Below are positions 7,512 to 14,442 of a stretch of DNA of 20,387 nt, piece by piece (within the stretch, counting starts at the first letter, position 1; each line of letters opens with the position of its first letter). The position numbers and the translations under genes are program-made. The DNA comes from Capillimicrobium sp035565675 (GTDB lineage: Bacteria > Actinomycetota > Thermoleophilia > Solirubrobacterales > Solirubrobacteraceae), in contig DATMSA010000104.1 in assembly GCA_035565675.1 (NCBI GenBank), forward strand, positions 1 to 20,387, in the 5' to 3' direction. Under the pieces are notes generated by a model that did not search any database, was not told the DNA's origin, and saw only the letters and a list, made by a program, of their open reading frames with translations.

Positions 7512-10500
7512 ATGACGCTCTTCGACCCCGACACGCTGGAGGTCCCCGAGGCGCCCGCGCCCGCCGCCGATCCCGGCGGCGCGCGGCCGTTCACGCCCGA
7601 CCAGGCCGCCGCGATCGCCCAGCGCGAGCACTCGCTGCTGCTGTCGGCCGCGGCCGGCTCGGGCAAGACGTCGGTGCTCGTGGAGCGCTTCGTGCGGGCG
7701 GTGCTCGACGACGAGGTCGACCCGGCGCGGATCCTGGCGATCACGTTCACCGACAAGGCCGCCGGCGAGCTGCGCGAGCGCATCCGCCGCCGCTTCGCCG
7801 ACCTCGGCACGCCGGCCGCCCGCGCGGCGGCGCGGGCCACCGAGGGCGCCTTCGTCTCGACGATCCACGGCTTCTGCTCGCGGCTGCTGCGCGCCCACCC
7901 GCTGGCGGCGGGCCTGGACCCGGGCTTCGCCGTGCTCGACGAGCCGCGGGCGCAGCGGCTGCGCGAGACCGCGTTCGCCGCGGCGCTGCGCGGCTTCCTC
8001 GACGCCGGCGGGCGCGACGCGCTCGACCTCGTGGCCGCGTACGGCGCCGACAACCTCGGGCGAGCGATCCCGGCCGTCCACGACGAGCTGCGCAGCCGCG
8101 GGCAGGCGGCGCCGCGGCTGCCCGCGGTCGCGCGCCGCCCGCCGCCCGACGCCGAGCGCACCGCGCTGGCCGCGGCCCGCGCCGCGCTGGCCGCCGAGCT
8201 GGCCGAGGCGCGCGACGGCCGCCTGGTCGACGAGGCGCGCGTCGCGCTGGATCGCTGCGAGCGCTTCCTGGAGGACGTCGACCACGGGATCGTGCCGTGG
8301 CCCGGGCGGATGCAGGCGCTCACGATCGCCTGCGGGCGCACCGCCGCGCTCGACACCCCGGCCTGCCACGCCTACGTCGAGGCGCGCGACGCCTACGAGC
8401 GCGCGTGCGCCGACCACCACGCCGCTCGCCACGTCGCGCTGCTCGACGACCTGCTCGCCCGCTTCGGCGAGGCGTACGCGCAGGCCAAGGCGGCCCGCGG
8501 CGCGCTCGACTTCGACGACCTCGAGCTGCGCGCGCGCGACCTCCTGCGCGACCACCCGGCGCTGCGCGCCGTCTGGCGCGAGCGGTTCGCGCTGATCATG
8601 GTCGACGAGTTCCAGGACACCAACCGCCGCCAGCTCGAGGTGCTCGCCGCGCTGGAGGACGACCAGCTCTTCAGCGTCGGCGACGAGTTCCAGTCGATCT
8701 ACGGGTTCCGCCACGCCGACGTGTCGATCTTCCGCGAGCGCCGCGACGCGCTCGCCGCCCGAGGCCTGGCGCTGCGCCTCGACGAGAGCTTCCGCTGCGA
8801 CCCCGAGATCCTCGCCGCCGTCAACGCGGCGTTCGCGCCCCGGTTCGGCGAGCACTTCGCGCCGCTGCGCTCGCCGCGCGAGCGCGCGCACGTCCCCGGC
8901 GCCGAGCCGCGCGTCGAGCTGCTCGTCACCGCCGGCGACGGGTGGGACGGGGCCGACGGCGGCGCCCCCGTCGACCTCGGCGACACGCTGCCGCCCGTCG
9001 CGGCGTGGCGGCAGGCCGAGGCGCGGCTGCTGGCCCAGCGCCTGCGCGAGCTCGTCGACGCGGGCGAGCCGCCTGGCGAGATCGCCGTGCTCGTCCGCGC
9101 GTCCGCGTCGATGCCGGTGCTCGAGCGCGCGCTCGCCGACGTCGGGCTGCCGACGCTGGCGACCGCCGGCCGCGGGTTCTGGACCCGCCAGGAGGTGCTC
9201 GACCTCATGGGCTACCTCGCGGTGCTGGCCAACCCGCTCGACGAGGTCGCGCTGCTCACCGCGCTCGGCTCGCCGCTGTGCGGGGCGAGCGCCGACACGC
9301 TCGCGCTGCTCGTCGGCGCCGCCCGCGCGCAGCGCCGCGACGTGTGGGACGTGCTGCGCGACGCGGTCCCCGGCGAGGTCGACCCCGACGACCGCGAGCG
9401 GCTGGCGCGCTTCGCCGCGTTCGCCGTCGCCGAGCGCGCCGCGCTGCCGCGGCGGCGGCTCGACGAGCTGCTGGAGCGCGCGATCGCCGCGTCGGGCTAC
9501 GACGTCGCCGTGCTCGAGCTCGCGGGCGGCGCGCGGCGGCTGGCCAACGTCGACAAGCTGCTGCGGCTGGCGCGCGGCTTCGAGGCGGCCGAGGGGCGCG
9601 ACCTGCGCGCGTTCGTCGACCACGCGGCGGCGCTGGAGCAGGCGCAGAAGCGCGAGCCCGAGGCGGCGGTCGAGGACCCCGACCTCGACGCGGTGCGCCT
9701 GATGACGATCCACGCCGCCAAGGGCCTGGAGTTCGGCGTCGTCGCGGTCGCCGACCTCGGCCGGCGGCCGCACGCGTCCGGGCCGCTGGTGCAGACCGAC
9801 GGCGAGCGCGTCGGGCTGCGGCTGACGCTGCTCGACGGCGCCCGCGGCACGCCGGCGCTCGACTACGACGCGCTCAACGCCGAGCGCCAGGAGCGCGAGG
9901 CGGCCGAGGAGGAGCGGATCCTGTACGTGGCGCTGACGCGGGCCAAGCGGCGGCTGCTGCTCAGCGGCGGGGCGCCGCGCTTCGCGCCCCCGGGCGCCGC
10001 GCCGCTGAACTGGCTGGGGCCGGCGCTCGTGCCCGACCTCGAGCAGCGCTACGCGGCGGCGCTCGGGGGCGGGGAGGAGGACGCGCCGCCGCCCGACCCG
10101 GTCCAGACCGTGTCGCGTCCCGGCTTCGACGTGCGCGTGACGCTGTCGACCCCGGCGACGTTCGGGCGCGCGCTGCGGCCCGCGCTTGCCGCGCCCGGCG
10201 GGGGCGCGCCGGCGGCCGCGCCGCCGCCCGACCCCGCGGGACCCGCGGCGGCCGCGGCGGCGCCCGACCCCGCGCCGCCCGCGCCGGCGTCGGCGCTCAG
10301 CTACACCGCGCTGGCCGCCTACCGGCGCTGCGGCTACCGCTTCTACGTCCAGCGCGTGGTCGGCCTTCCCGACGTGCCCGCGCCGCCGGGCGCGCTCCCG
10401 GTCGGCGCGCCGGCCGCCGCCGGCGGCCTGGGCGCCCGCGTGCGCGGCGTCGTCGTCCACGCGCTGCTGGAGGAGCTCGACCTCGGCGCTCCGGCGCGCC

Positions 10501-11114
10501 CGCCCGACCCCGAGCGGGTGCGCGCGCTGGCGCGGCGCGAGGGCGCCCGCGCGAGCGAGGCCGACGTCGAGCACGTCGGCCGGCTCGTCGCCGCGCTGTC
10601 GGCCAGCGAGCCGGGGCGCCGGCTGGCCGCCGCGCGGCGGCTGCGGCGAGAGCACGAGTTCGCGGTCACGCTCGACGACGAGCTGCTGGTCGGCGTCATC
10701 GACGCGCTGGCGGTCGAGCCCGACGGGAGCTGGCTCGTCGTCGACTTCAAGACCGACCGCCTCGACGATCCGGATGCCGACCTGGAGGCGCTGGTCGACC
10801 GCGACTACGGGATCCAGCGCGACCTGTACGCGCTCGCGGCGATCCGCGCCGGCGCGCCGCGGGTCGAGGTCGTCCACCTGTTCCTGGAGCGCCCCGGCGA
10901 ACCGGCGTCCGCGACGTTCGCCGCTGCCGACGCGGCGGAGCTGGAGACGCGCGTGCGGGCGCTCACGGGACCGCTGGCGCGCGGGGAGTACCCGCTCACG
11001 CCCCATCCGCACGCGGCGCTGTGCGGGACGTGCCCGGCGCGCGGCGGCCCGTGCCCCTATCCGGACGAGCTCACGCTCCGCCCGGACGGGCACGGGCCGC
11101 CCGCATTCACCTGA
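7512..11114 (+). CDS. addA: AddA-like UvrD-family helicase with C-terminal PD-(D/E)XK nuclease
   Basis: This is the 3'-5' helicase and second nuclease of the AddAB-type double-strand-break resection complex. ATG 7512 lies 2 bp after the addB stop; an in-frame GTG at 7506 would overlap that stop (GTGA), so coupled translation is likely either way. Seen in the 1200-residue product: Walker A AAAGSGKT (Lys52), motif Ia TFTDKAAGEL, Walker B VDEFQDT (Asp365-Glu366), motif III GDEFQSIYGFR, motif IV DESFRCDPE, motif V MTIHAAKGLEF and motif VI YVALTRAKR, so the motor should be active. The nuclease has GVIDAL (Asp1064) and VVDFKTD (Asp1078, Lys1080). Unusually for AddA, Cys940 plus C-x2-C-x6-C (Cys1171, 1174, 1181) also look like a 4Fe-4S set. 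A Pro/Ala-rich linker (about 10200-10290) separates helicase and nuclease. The 3' end overlaps the convergent small gene by 8 bp. Confidence 0.92.
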   Translation: MTLFDPDTLEVPEAPAPAADPGGARPFTPDQAAAIAQREHSLLLSAAAGSGKTSVLVERFVRAVLDDEVDPARILAITFTDKAAGELRERIRRRFADLGTPAARAAARATEGAFVSTIHGFCSRLLRAHPLAAGLDPGFAVLDEPRAQRLRETAFAAALRGFLDAGGRDALDLVAAYGADNLGRAIPAVHDELRSRGQAAPRLPAVARRPPPDAERTALAAARAALAAELAEARDGRLVDEARVALDRCERFLEDVDHGIVPWPGRMQALTIACGRTAALDTPACHAYVEARDAYERACADHHAARHVALLDDLLARFGEAYAQAKAARGALDFDDLELRARDLLRDHPALRAVWRERFALIMVDEFQDTNRRQLEVLAALEDDQLFSVGDEFQSIYGFRHADVSIFRERRDALAARGLALRLDESFRCDPEILAAVNAAFAPRFGEHFAPLRSPRERAHVPGAEPRVELLVTAGDGWDGADGGAPVDLGDTLPPVAAWRQAEARLLAQRLRELVDAGEPPGEIAVLVRASASMPVLERALADVGLPTLATAGRGFWTRQEVLDLMGYLAVLANPLDEVALLTALGSPLCGASADTLALLVGAARAQRRDVWDVLRDAVPGEVDPDDRERLARFAAFAVAERAALPRRRLDELLERAIAASGYDVAVLELAGGARRLANVDKLLRLARGFEAAEGRDLRAFVDHAAALEQAQKREPEAAVEDPDLDAVRLMTIHAAKGLEFGVVAVADLGRRPHASGPLVQTDGERVGLRLTLLDGARGTPALDYDALNAERQEREAAEEERILYVALTRAKRRLLLSGGAPRFAPPGAAPLNWLGPALVPDLEQRYAAALGGGEEDAPPPDPVQTVSRPGFDVRVTLSTPATFGRALRPALAAPGGGAPAAAPPPDPAGPAAAAAAPDPAPPAPASALSYTALAAYRRCGYRFYVQRVVGLPDVPAPPGALPVGAPAAAGGLGARVRGVVVHALLEELDLGAPARPPDPERVRALARREGARASEADVEHVGRLVAALSASEPGRRLAAARRLRREHEFAVTLDDELLVGVIDALAVEPDGSWLVVDFKTDRLDDPDADLEALVDRDYGIQRDLYALAAIRAGAPRVEVVHLFLERPGEPASATFAAADAAELETRVRALTGPLARGEYPLTPHPHAALCGTCPARGGPCPYPDELTLRPDGHGPPAFT

Positions 11115-11271
11115 CGGTGCCGCGGCGGCCCCAGCCGCCGAGTCCGGTGCCGACCCCGGCGACCAGGACGAGGATCGCGGCGACGATCCCGACGATCACG
11201 GGCAGGCCCAGCGCGGTGCACAGCCAGTACACGAGCGCCGCGACGAGCACGGCGATCAGAATGCCGATCAT
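11107..11271 (-). CDS. Small two-helix membrane protein (54 aa)
   Basis: A 54-residue protein starts at ATG (complement of 11269-11271), preceded by a strong ribosome-binding site AGGAGGG (complement of 11283-11289). It has two hydrophobic stretches, about residues 2-21 and 23-41, separated by GLP. A glycine-rich, Arg-containing tail (GGWGRRGTVR) follows. It is therefore a small membrane protein with both ends probably on one side. No catalytic motif is visible and I do not recognise a named family. Its stop lies inside the last codons of the AddA gene on the other strand. A sigma-F-like promoter candidate lies about 40 bp upstream, so a stress-induced membrane peptide is a possible but unproven role. 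Confidence 0.72.
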   Translation of the reverse strand: MIGILIAVLVAALVYWLCTALGLPVIVGIVAAILVLVAGVGTGLGGWGRRGTVR

Positions 11272-11310
11272 GTGGTGGTCATCCCTCCTGTTCGGAACGG
11301 TGGCCCTTGC

Positions 11311-11339
11311 TATCCCACACCGCCGCTCGGTAATCGACC
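11311..11339 (-). promoter_or_regulatory. Weak sigma-F-like promoter candidate for the 54-aa membrane protein
   Basis: Reading the minus strand, GGTCG (complement of 11335-11339) is followed by an 18-bp spacer and GGGATA (complement of 11311-11316). The SigB/SigF type is GGTTT then GGGTAT, so the -35 matches 3 of 5 and the -10 is close. The spacer equals that of the better candidate before the PfpI gene. The start of transcription would leave a leader of roughly 35 nt that contains the AGGAGGG site. Confidence 0.3.
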
Positions 11340-11345
11340 GAACGG

Positions 11346-11948
11346 TCAGGGACGCAGCAGCTCGTGGCCGTCGCTGACGGCCTGGGCGACGGCGACGACC
11401 GTCGCGCTGCGCGAGCGGGCGTGCGCGCGCAGCCGCTCGAACGCCTCGCGCTCGCCGATCCCGTGGCGCTCCATGAGGATGCCCTTGGCGCGCTCGATCA
11501 GCGCGCGGCGCGCGAGCGCGGTCTCGAGCTGCTCGACCTGCTCGGCCAGCGCGCGCCGCTCCGCGCAGCGGCGGACCGCGACCTCGATCGCCTGCTGGAC
11601 GGCCTCGGGCCGCTCGCTCGTCGCGATCGCGTCGATCCCCCGGTCGGCGGCGGCGGTCGCGAAGTCGGGATCCGGGCCGTTGAGCAGCGCGATCACCGGC
11701 CCGCCGGCGTACTCGGAGATCTCCTCGATGAGGTCGAGCGCATGCTCGACGTCGTCGTGGAGGACCACCACGGCGAGGTCCGGCTCGTCGGCGGCGATGC
11801 GCTCGGCGGCCTCCGCCACGCCGACGGCGCAGCCGGTCACCTCGTGCCCGAGCCCCTCCAGCAGCGCGGTCGTCGACCGCAGCGCGTCGCGGTCCTCGTC
11901 GGCCGCGAGCACGCGCAGGCCACCGGCGGTCTCGGGGTTTCGGCCCAT
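11346..11948 (-). CDS. ANTAR-domain regulator with decayed receiver domain
   Basis: ANTAR proteins bind twin hairpins in nascent RNA and prevent transcription termination. Seen: residues 11-120 look like a response-regulator receiver fold (RVLAADED at the start), but the usual phospho-acceptor slot in DLAVVVLHDD holds Val62 rather than Asp, and the conserved Lys near the end is absent. Residues about 138-193 form a very typical ANTAR domain (ARRALIERAKGILMERHG, then EAFERLRAHAR), preceded by a short coiled-coil-like stretch (EQVEQLETAL). The 200-residue length fits the family. I chose ATG (complement of 11946-11948) over GTG at 11984, which would overlap the divergent sigma gene. The gene is head-to-head with the sigma factor, 17 bp apart. 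Control by phosphorylation seems unlikely from the sequence; another input or dimerisation partner is inferred. RNA targets are not visible here. Confidence 0.88.
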   Translation of the reverse strand: MGRNPETAGGLRVLAADEDRDALRSTTALLEGLGHEVTGCAVGVAEAAERIAADEPDLAVVVLHDDVEHALDLIEEISEYAGGPVIALLNGPDPDFATAAADRGIDAIATSERPEAVQQAIEVAVRRCAERRALAEQVEQLETALARRALIERAKGILMERHGIGEREAFERLRAHARSRSATVVAVAQAVSDGHELLRP

Positions 11949-11965
11949 GGTGTCGATAGGATTCC

Positions 11966-12817
11966 ATGCGAGTCGGCCCAGCACCCCGTCGAGCTCGCGT
12001 CCCGCCCGCCCCAGTTACCGGCGGTCCTCTTCACGGCACACGAGGTGCTCCCATCCGCAGAATCGACGCCGTACCCCTCTCGCAGCGCGAGAAGCCCGAG
12101 CTCTTCGCGCGCGCGCAGGCGGGGGACCGGACGGCGCAGCAGCAGCTCACCGAGCGGTTCCTGCCGCTGGCGCGCCAGCTCGCCCGGCGCTACCAGGGCG
12201 GCGACGAGCCGCTCGACGACCTCGTGCAGGTCGCGGCGGTCGGCCTGCTGAAGGCGATCGACCGCTTCGACCCGTCCCGGGGGATCGCGTTCTCGAGCTA
12301 CGCCGTGCCCACGATCCTGGGGGAGCTCAAGCGCCACTTCCGCGACCGCACGTGGTCGATGCGGGTGCCGCGGGACCTGCAGGAGCTGTCGCTGCGCATC
12401 GACCGCACGGTCGAGCAGCTCTCGCGCGACCTGCACCGGGCGCCGTCGGTGGGGGAGCTGGCGACGGCGATCGGGGCGAGCGAGGAGCAGGTGCTGGAGG
12501 CGCTGGAGGCGGGCGCCAACTACCGCGCCGCGTCGCTGCACGCGCCGCGCATCGGCGACGAGGCCGACGGCGAGACGCTCGGCGACGCGCTCGGGAGCGA
12601 CGACGCCGCCTTCGGTCTGGCCGAGGACCGCGCGACGCTCGAGCGGCTGCTGCGCACCGTGTCGCCGCGCGAGCGCGAGGTGCTGCGCCTGCGGTTCGCC
12701 GAGGACCTGACGCAGGCCGAGATCGGCGAGCGGATCGGCGTCTCGCAGATGCAGGTCTCGCGGATCATCCGCCAGGCCCTCTCCCGCCTGCGGGCGGTCG
12801 CCGTGCCTGACGGCTGA
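11966..12817 (+). CDS. RNA polymerase sigma factor, SigB/SigF/SigG type
   Basis: This 283-residue protein has the full alternative-sigma layout. Region 2 contains DDLVQVAAVGLLKAIDRF and GIAFSSYAVPTILGELKR, then WSMRVPRDLQ. Region 3 includes the segment APSVGELATAIG. Region 4 holds SPREREVLRLRF and the helix-turn-helix TQAEIGERIGVSQMQVSRI. These features place it with general-stress and sporulation sigma factors, not with SigA or ECF factors. ATG 11966 is the only standard start in frame before the domain and has AGGA 4 nt upstream; it gives a Pro/Arg-rich extension of about 40 residues that is not typical, so the true start could differ. Such sigma factors are usually held by an anti-sigma kinase (RsbW type), but none is next to it. 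The HAD gene follows 22 bp later and may be cotranscribed. GGGTA-type elements nearby suggest targets within the window. Confidence 0.9.
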   Translation: MRVGPAPRRARVPPAPVTGGPLHGTRGAPIRRIDAVPLSQREKPELFARAQAGDRTAQQQLTERFLPLARQLARRYQGGDEPLDDLVQVAAVGLLKAIDRFDPSRGIAFSSYAVPTILGELKRHFRDRTWSMRVPRDLQELSLRIDRTVEQLSRDLHRAPSVGELATAIGASEEQVLEALEAGANYRAASLHAPRIGDEADGETLGDALGSDDAAFGLAEDRATLERLLRTVSPREREVLRLRFAEDLTQAEIGERIGVSQMQVSRIIRQALSRLRAVAVPDG

Positions 12818-12839
12818 CCGGTCGGGGTAGGACGGCGGC

Positions 12840-13493
12840 GTGACCAAGACCGCAGCCATCCTGGACATCGACGGCACGCTCGTCGACACCAACTACCAGC
12901 ACGCGATCGCCTGGTACATGGCGTTCCGCCAGCACGACGTCCGCCTGCCCGTGTGGCGCATCCACCGCCACATCGGCATGGGCGGCGACCAGCTCGTCGC
13001 CGCGCTCGCCGGCGAGGACGTCGAGGAGGAGCTCGGCGACGACATCCGCTCGGCCGAGAAGGCCCTGTACCTGTCGATGATCCAGACGACCCAGCCCCTG
13101 GAGGGCGCGCGCGACCTGATCGCCGACCTCCGGGACCAGGGCCGCCAGGTCGTGCTCGCCTCCTCGGCCAAGGCGCAGGAGGTCGAGCACTACCTCGACC
13201 TGCTCGACGCGCGCGAGCTCGTCGACGGGTGGACGACCTCGGCCGACGTCGAGGCGACCAAGCCCGAGCCCGACCTCGTGGAGGCGGCGCTCGAGAAGCT
13301 CGGCACGCGCGATGCCGTGATGGTCGGCGACACGCCGTGGGACGTCGAGGCGGCCCGGCGGGCGGGCATCGAGACCGTCGCGGTGCTCACCGGCGGGTTC
13401 TCCGAGCAGGAGCTGCGCGAGGCGGGCGCCGCCGCGGTGTTCGACTCGATCGTCGCGCTGCGCGAGGGCGTCGGCGACACCCCGCTGGGGTAA
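12840..13493 (+). CDS. HAD-superfamily hydrolase (phosphoglycolate phosphatase/beta-phosphoglucomutase-like)
   Basis: HAD phosphatases hydrolyse phosphate esters through an aspartyl-phosphate. Seen in the 217-residue product: motif I DIDGTLVDT (nucleophile Asp9, acid Asp11), a helical cap (about residues 16-80), motif II LASSAK, motif III with Lys in TKPEPD, and motif IV GDTPWD (Asp164, Asp168), so it should be catalytically complete. Start is GTG 12840, 22 bp after the sigma-factor stop. No clear Shine-Dalgarno is present beyond a G-rich stretch, so it may be read from the sigma transcript or be nearly leaderless. It is followed after only 9 bp by a string of small genes. Substrate cannot be told from the sequence; repair of 2-phosphoglycolate formed at damaged DNA ends would fit the neighbourhood but is speculation. 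Confidence 0.88.
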   Translation: MTKTAAILDIDGTLVDTNYQHAIAWYMAFRQHDVRLPVWRIHRHIGMGGDQLVAALAGEDVEEELGDDIRSAEKALYLSMIQTTQPLEGARDLIADLRDQGRQVVLASSAKAQEVEHYLDLLDARELVDGWTTSADVEATKPEPDLVEAALEKLGTRDAVMVGDTPWDVEAARRAGIETVAVLTGGFSEQELREAGAAAVFDSIVALREGVGDTPLG

Positions 13494-13502
13494 CCGGCGC
13501 AC

Positions 13503-13676
13503 ATGGAGGTCCCCGACATCACCACCCCGCCGGAGGTGCCCCAGCCGGCCGAGCCGGGCACCCCGCCCGAGCCGGTGACCCCGGCCGTGCCCGACGCGCC
13601 GGTGACGCCGGCGGTGCCCGACGAGCCCGTGCAGCCGATCGAGCCCGACCCCGAGCCGGAGCCCGAGCCCCGGTAG
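13503..13676 (+). CDS. Short proline-rich acidic protein (57 aa)
   Basis: An ATG at 13503, 9 bp after the HAD stop, opens a 57-residue frame made mostly of Pro, Glu, Val, Thr and Asp, with TPAVPD repeated and a PEPEPEP end. Nearly every third codon position is G or C, and the frame fits tightly between neighbours with a 6-bp gap to the next start, which supports it being real. It has no signal peptide, no membrane segment and no cysteine, and would be extended and disordered. No good ribosome-binding site is visible apart from GGGG about 12 nt upstream. Function unknown; it could act as a spacer or binding peptide for SH3-like or WW-like partners, but nothing proves that. Confidence 0.58.
   Translation: MEVPDITTPPEVPQPAEPGTPPEPVTPAVPDAPVTPAVPDEPVQPIEPDPEPEPEPR
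13572..13625 (+). repeat. Two tandem 27-bp units inside the proline-rich gene
   Basis: Units 13572-13598 and 13599-13625 differ at only a few positions, mostly third codon positions, and each encodes PVTPAVPD plus Ala or Glu. A third degenerate copy starts with CCCGTG at 13626. This shows in-frame expansion of a nine-residue unit. Confidence 0.75.
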
Positions 13677-13682
13677 GGCGCC

Positions 13683-13766
13683 GTGCGCTTCGTCTTCGGG
13701 CTCTACGTCGTCACGATCGCCGCCGGACTGGCGTACTTCCTCGTCATCGGGCTCGGGCACCACTGA
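13683..13766 (+). CDS. 27-aa single-pass membrane microprotein
   Basis: GTG 13683 opens a 27-codon frame ending at TGA 13764-13766. The product starts MRFVFGLY, continues as one uninterrupted hydrophobic helix (about residues 3-24) and ends GLGHH. One Arg at the front and His-His at the end suggest a defined orientation, front end inside. It begins 6 bp after the proline-rich gene and ends 1 bp before the GTG of the DUF6766-type gene, so it is very probably translated from the same mRNA, possibly by re-initiation. No enzymatic motif is possible at this size. A role as an accessory peptide of the adjacent multi-pass membrane protein is inferred from position only. Confidence 0.62.
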   Translation: MRFVFGLYVVTIAAGLAYFLVIGLGHH

Positions 13767-13767
13767 C

Positions 13768-14442
13768 GTGCGCCGGTTCCTGCGCGAGAACTCGCTGTCG
13801 CTGGTGTTCTTCGCGCTCTTCGCCGGCGCGCTGATCGGCGACGCGTTCGCGGGCTGGAAGGCGTTCAACGCCGACGCGGTCGCCCACTCCGAGGCGACGA
13901 TCGGCTTCTGGCGCTACGTGACGACGTCGGACTTCGGGCGCAACGTGCTCGAGAACTGGCAGTCGGAGTACCTGCAGTTCACGCTCTACATCTTCCTCAC
14001 GGTCTGGCTGCTGCAGAAGGGCTCCAACGAGTCCAAGGAGCTGGAGCGGGCCGGGCTGGAGAGCGACCGCGAGCAGCGCCTGGGCGCGCACGCGACCGCG
14101 TCGTCGCCGCGGTGGGCGCGCGCCGGCGGCTGGCGCACGGGCCTGTACGCGAACTCGCTCGTGCTCGTGATGGCGGTGATCTGGATCGGCTCGTGGGCCG
14201 GCCAGTCCGTCACCGGCTGGAGCGCCTACAACAGCGACCAGCTCGCCCACGGCGACGGCCCGCTGTCGTGGTGGCAGTACGTGGGGACCGCGCAGTTCTG
14301 GGAGGAGACGCTCCAGAACTGGCAGTCGGAGTTCCTCGCCGTCGGGACGATGGTCGTCTTCTCGATCTACCTGCGCCAGCGCGGGTCGCCGGAGTCCAAG
14401 CCGGTCGGCGACCCGCACTACGAGACGGCCTCGGAAGGCTAG
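13768..14442 (+). CDS. DUF6766-type membrane protein with internal duplication
   Basis: This 224-residue membrane protein opens MRRFLRENSLSLVF, which I recall as typical of the DUF6766 family; function is unknown. Four hydrophobic helices are visible, near residues 10-28, 67-84, 130-148 and 188-203. The two halves resemble each other: FAGWKAFN...FWRYV...ENWQSEYL in the first and VTGWSAYN...WWQYV...QNWQSEFL in the second, each followed by a helix and then GSNESK or GSPESK. Conserved Trp, Gln, Ser and Glu cluster at the same point of each half (residues 63-67 and 184-188). A charged linker (about residues 90-125) joins the halves. Start is GTG, one base after the microprotein stop. Its stop shares the palindrome CTAG with the convergent ferritin-like gene. 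It is last in the HAD/proline-rich/microprotein string. Confidence 0.8.
   Translation: MRRFLRENSLSLVFFALFAGALIGDAFAGWKAFNADAVAHSEATIGFWRYVTTSDFGRNVLENWQSEYLQFTLYIFLTVWLLQKGSNESKELERAGLESDREQRLGAHATASSPRWARAGGWRTGLYANSLVLVMAVIWIGSWAGQSVTGWSAYNSDQLAHGDGPLSWWQYVGTAQFWEETLQNWQSEFLAVGTMVVFSIYLRQRGSPESKPVGDPHYETASEG

Noticed and set aside
7257..11093. Minus-strand open frame of nearly 1300 codons opposite addA
   Set aside because: No recognisable domain; the opposite strand has the whole set of UvrD helicase motifs.
10186..12810. Plus-strand open frame bridging addA, the small membrane gene and the sigma factor
   Set aside because: It is out of frame with the addA and sigma coding frames and antisense to the ANTAR gene, with Arg/Ser-rich composition.
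12825..12830. GGGTAG before the HAD gene as a sigma-F -10
   Set aside because: No -35 partner at a suitable distance, and G-rich hexamers of this kind arise easily here.
13488..13493. GGGTAA before the proline-rich gene as a -10
   Set aside because: It is the last codon plus stop of the HAD gene, and no -35 is present.
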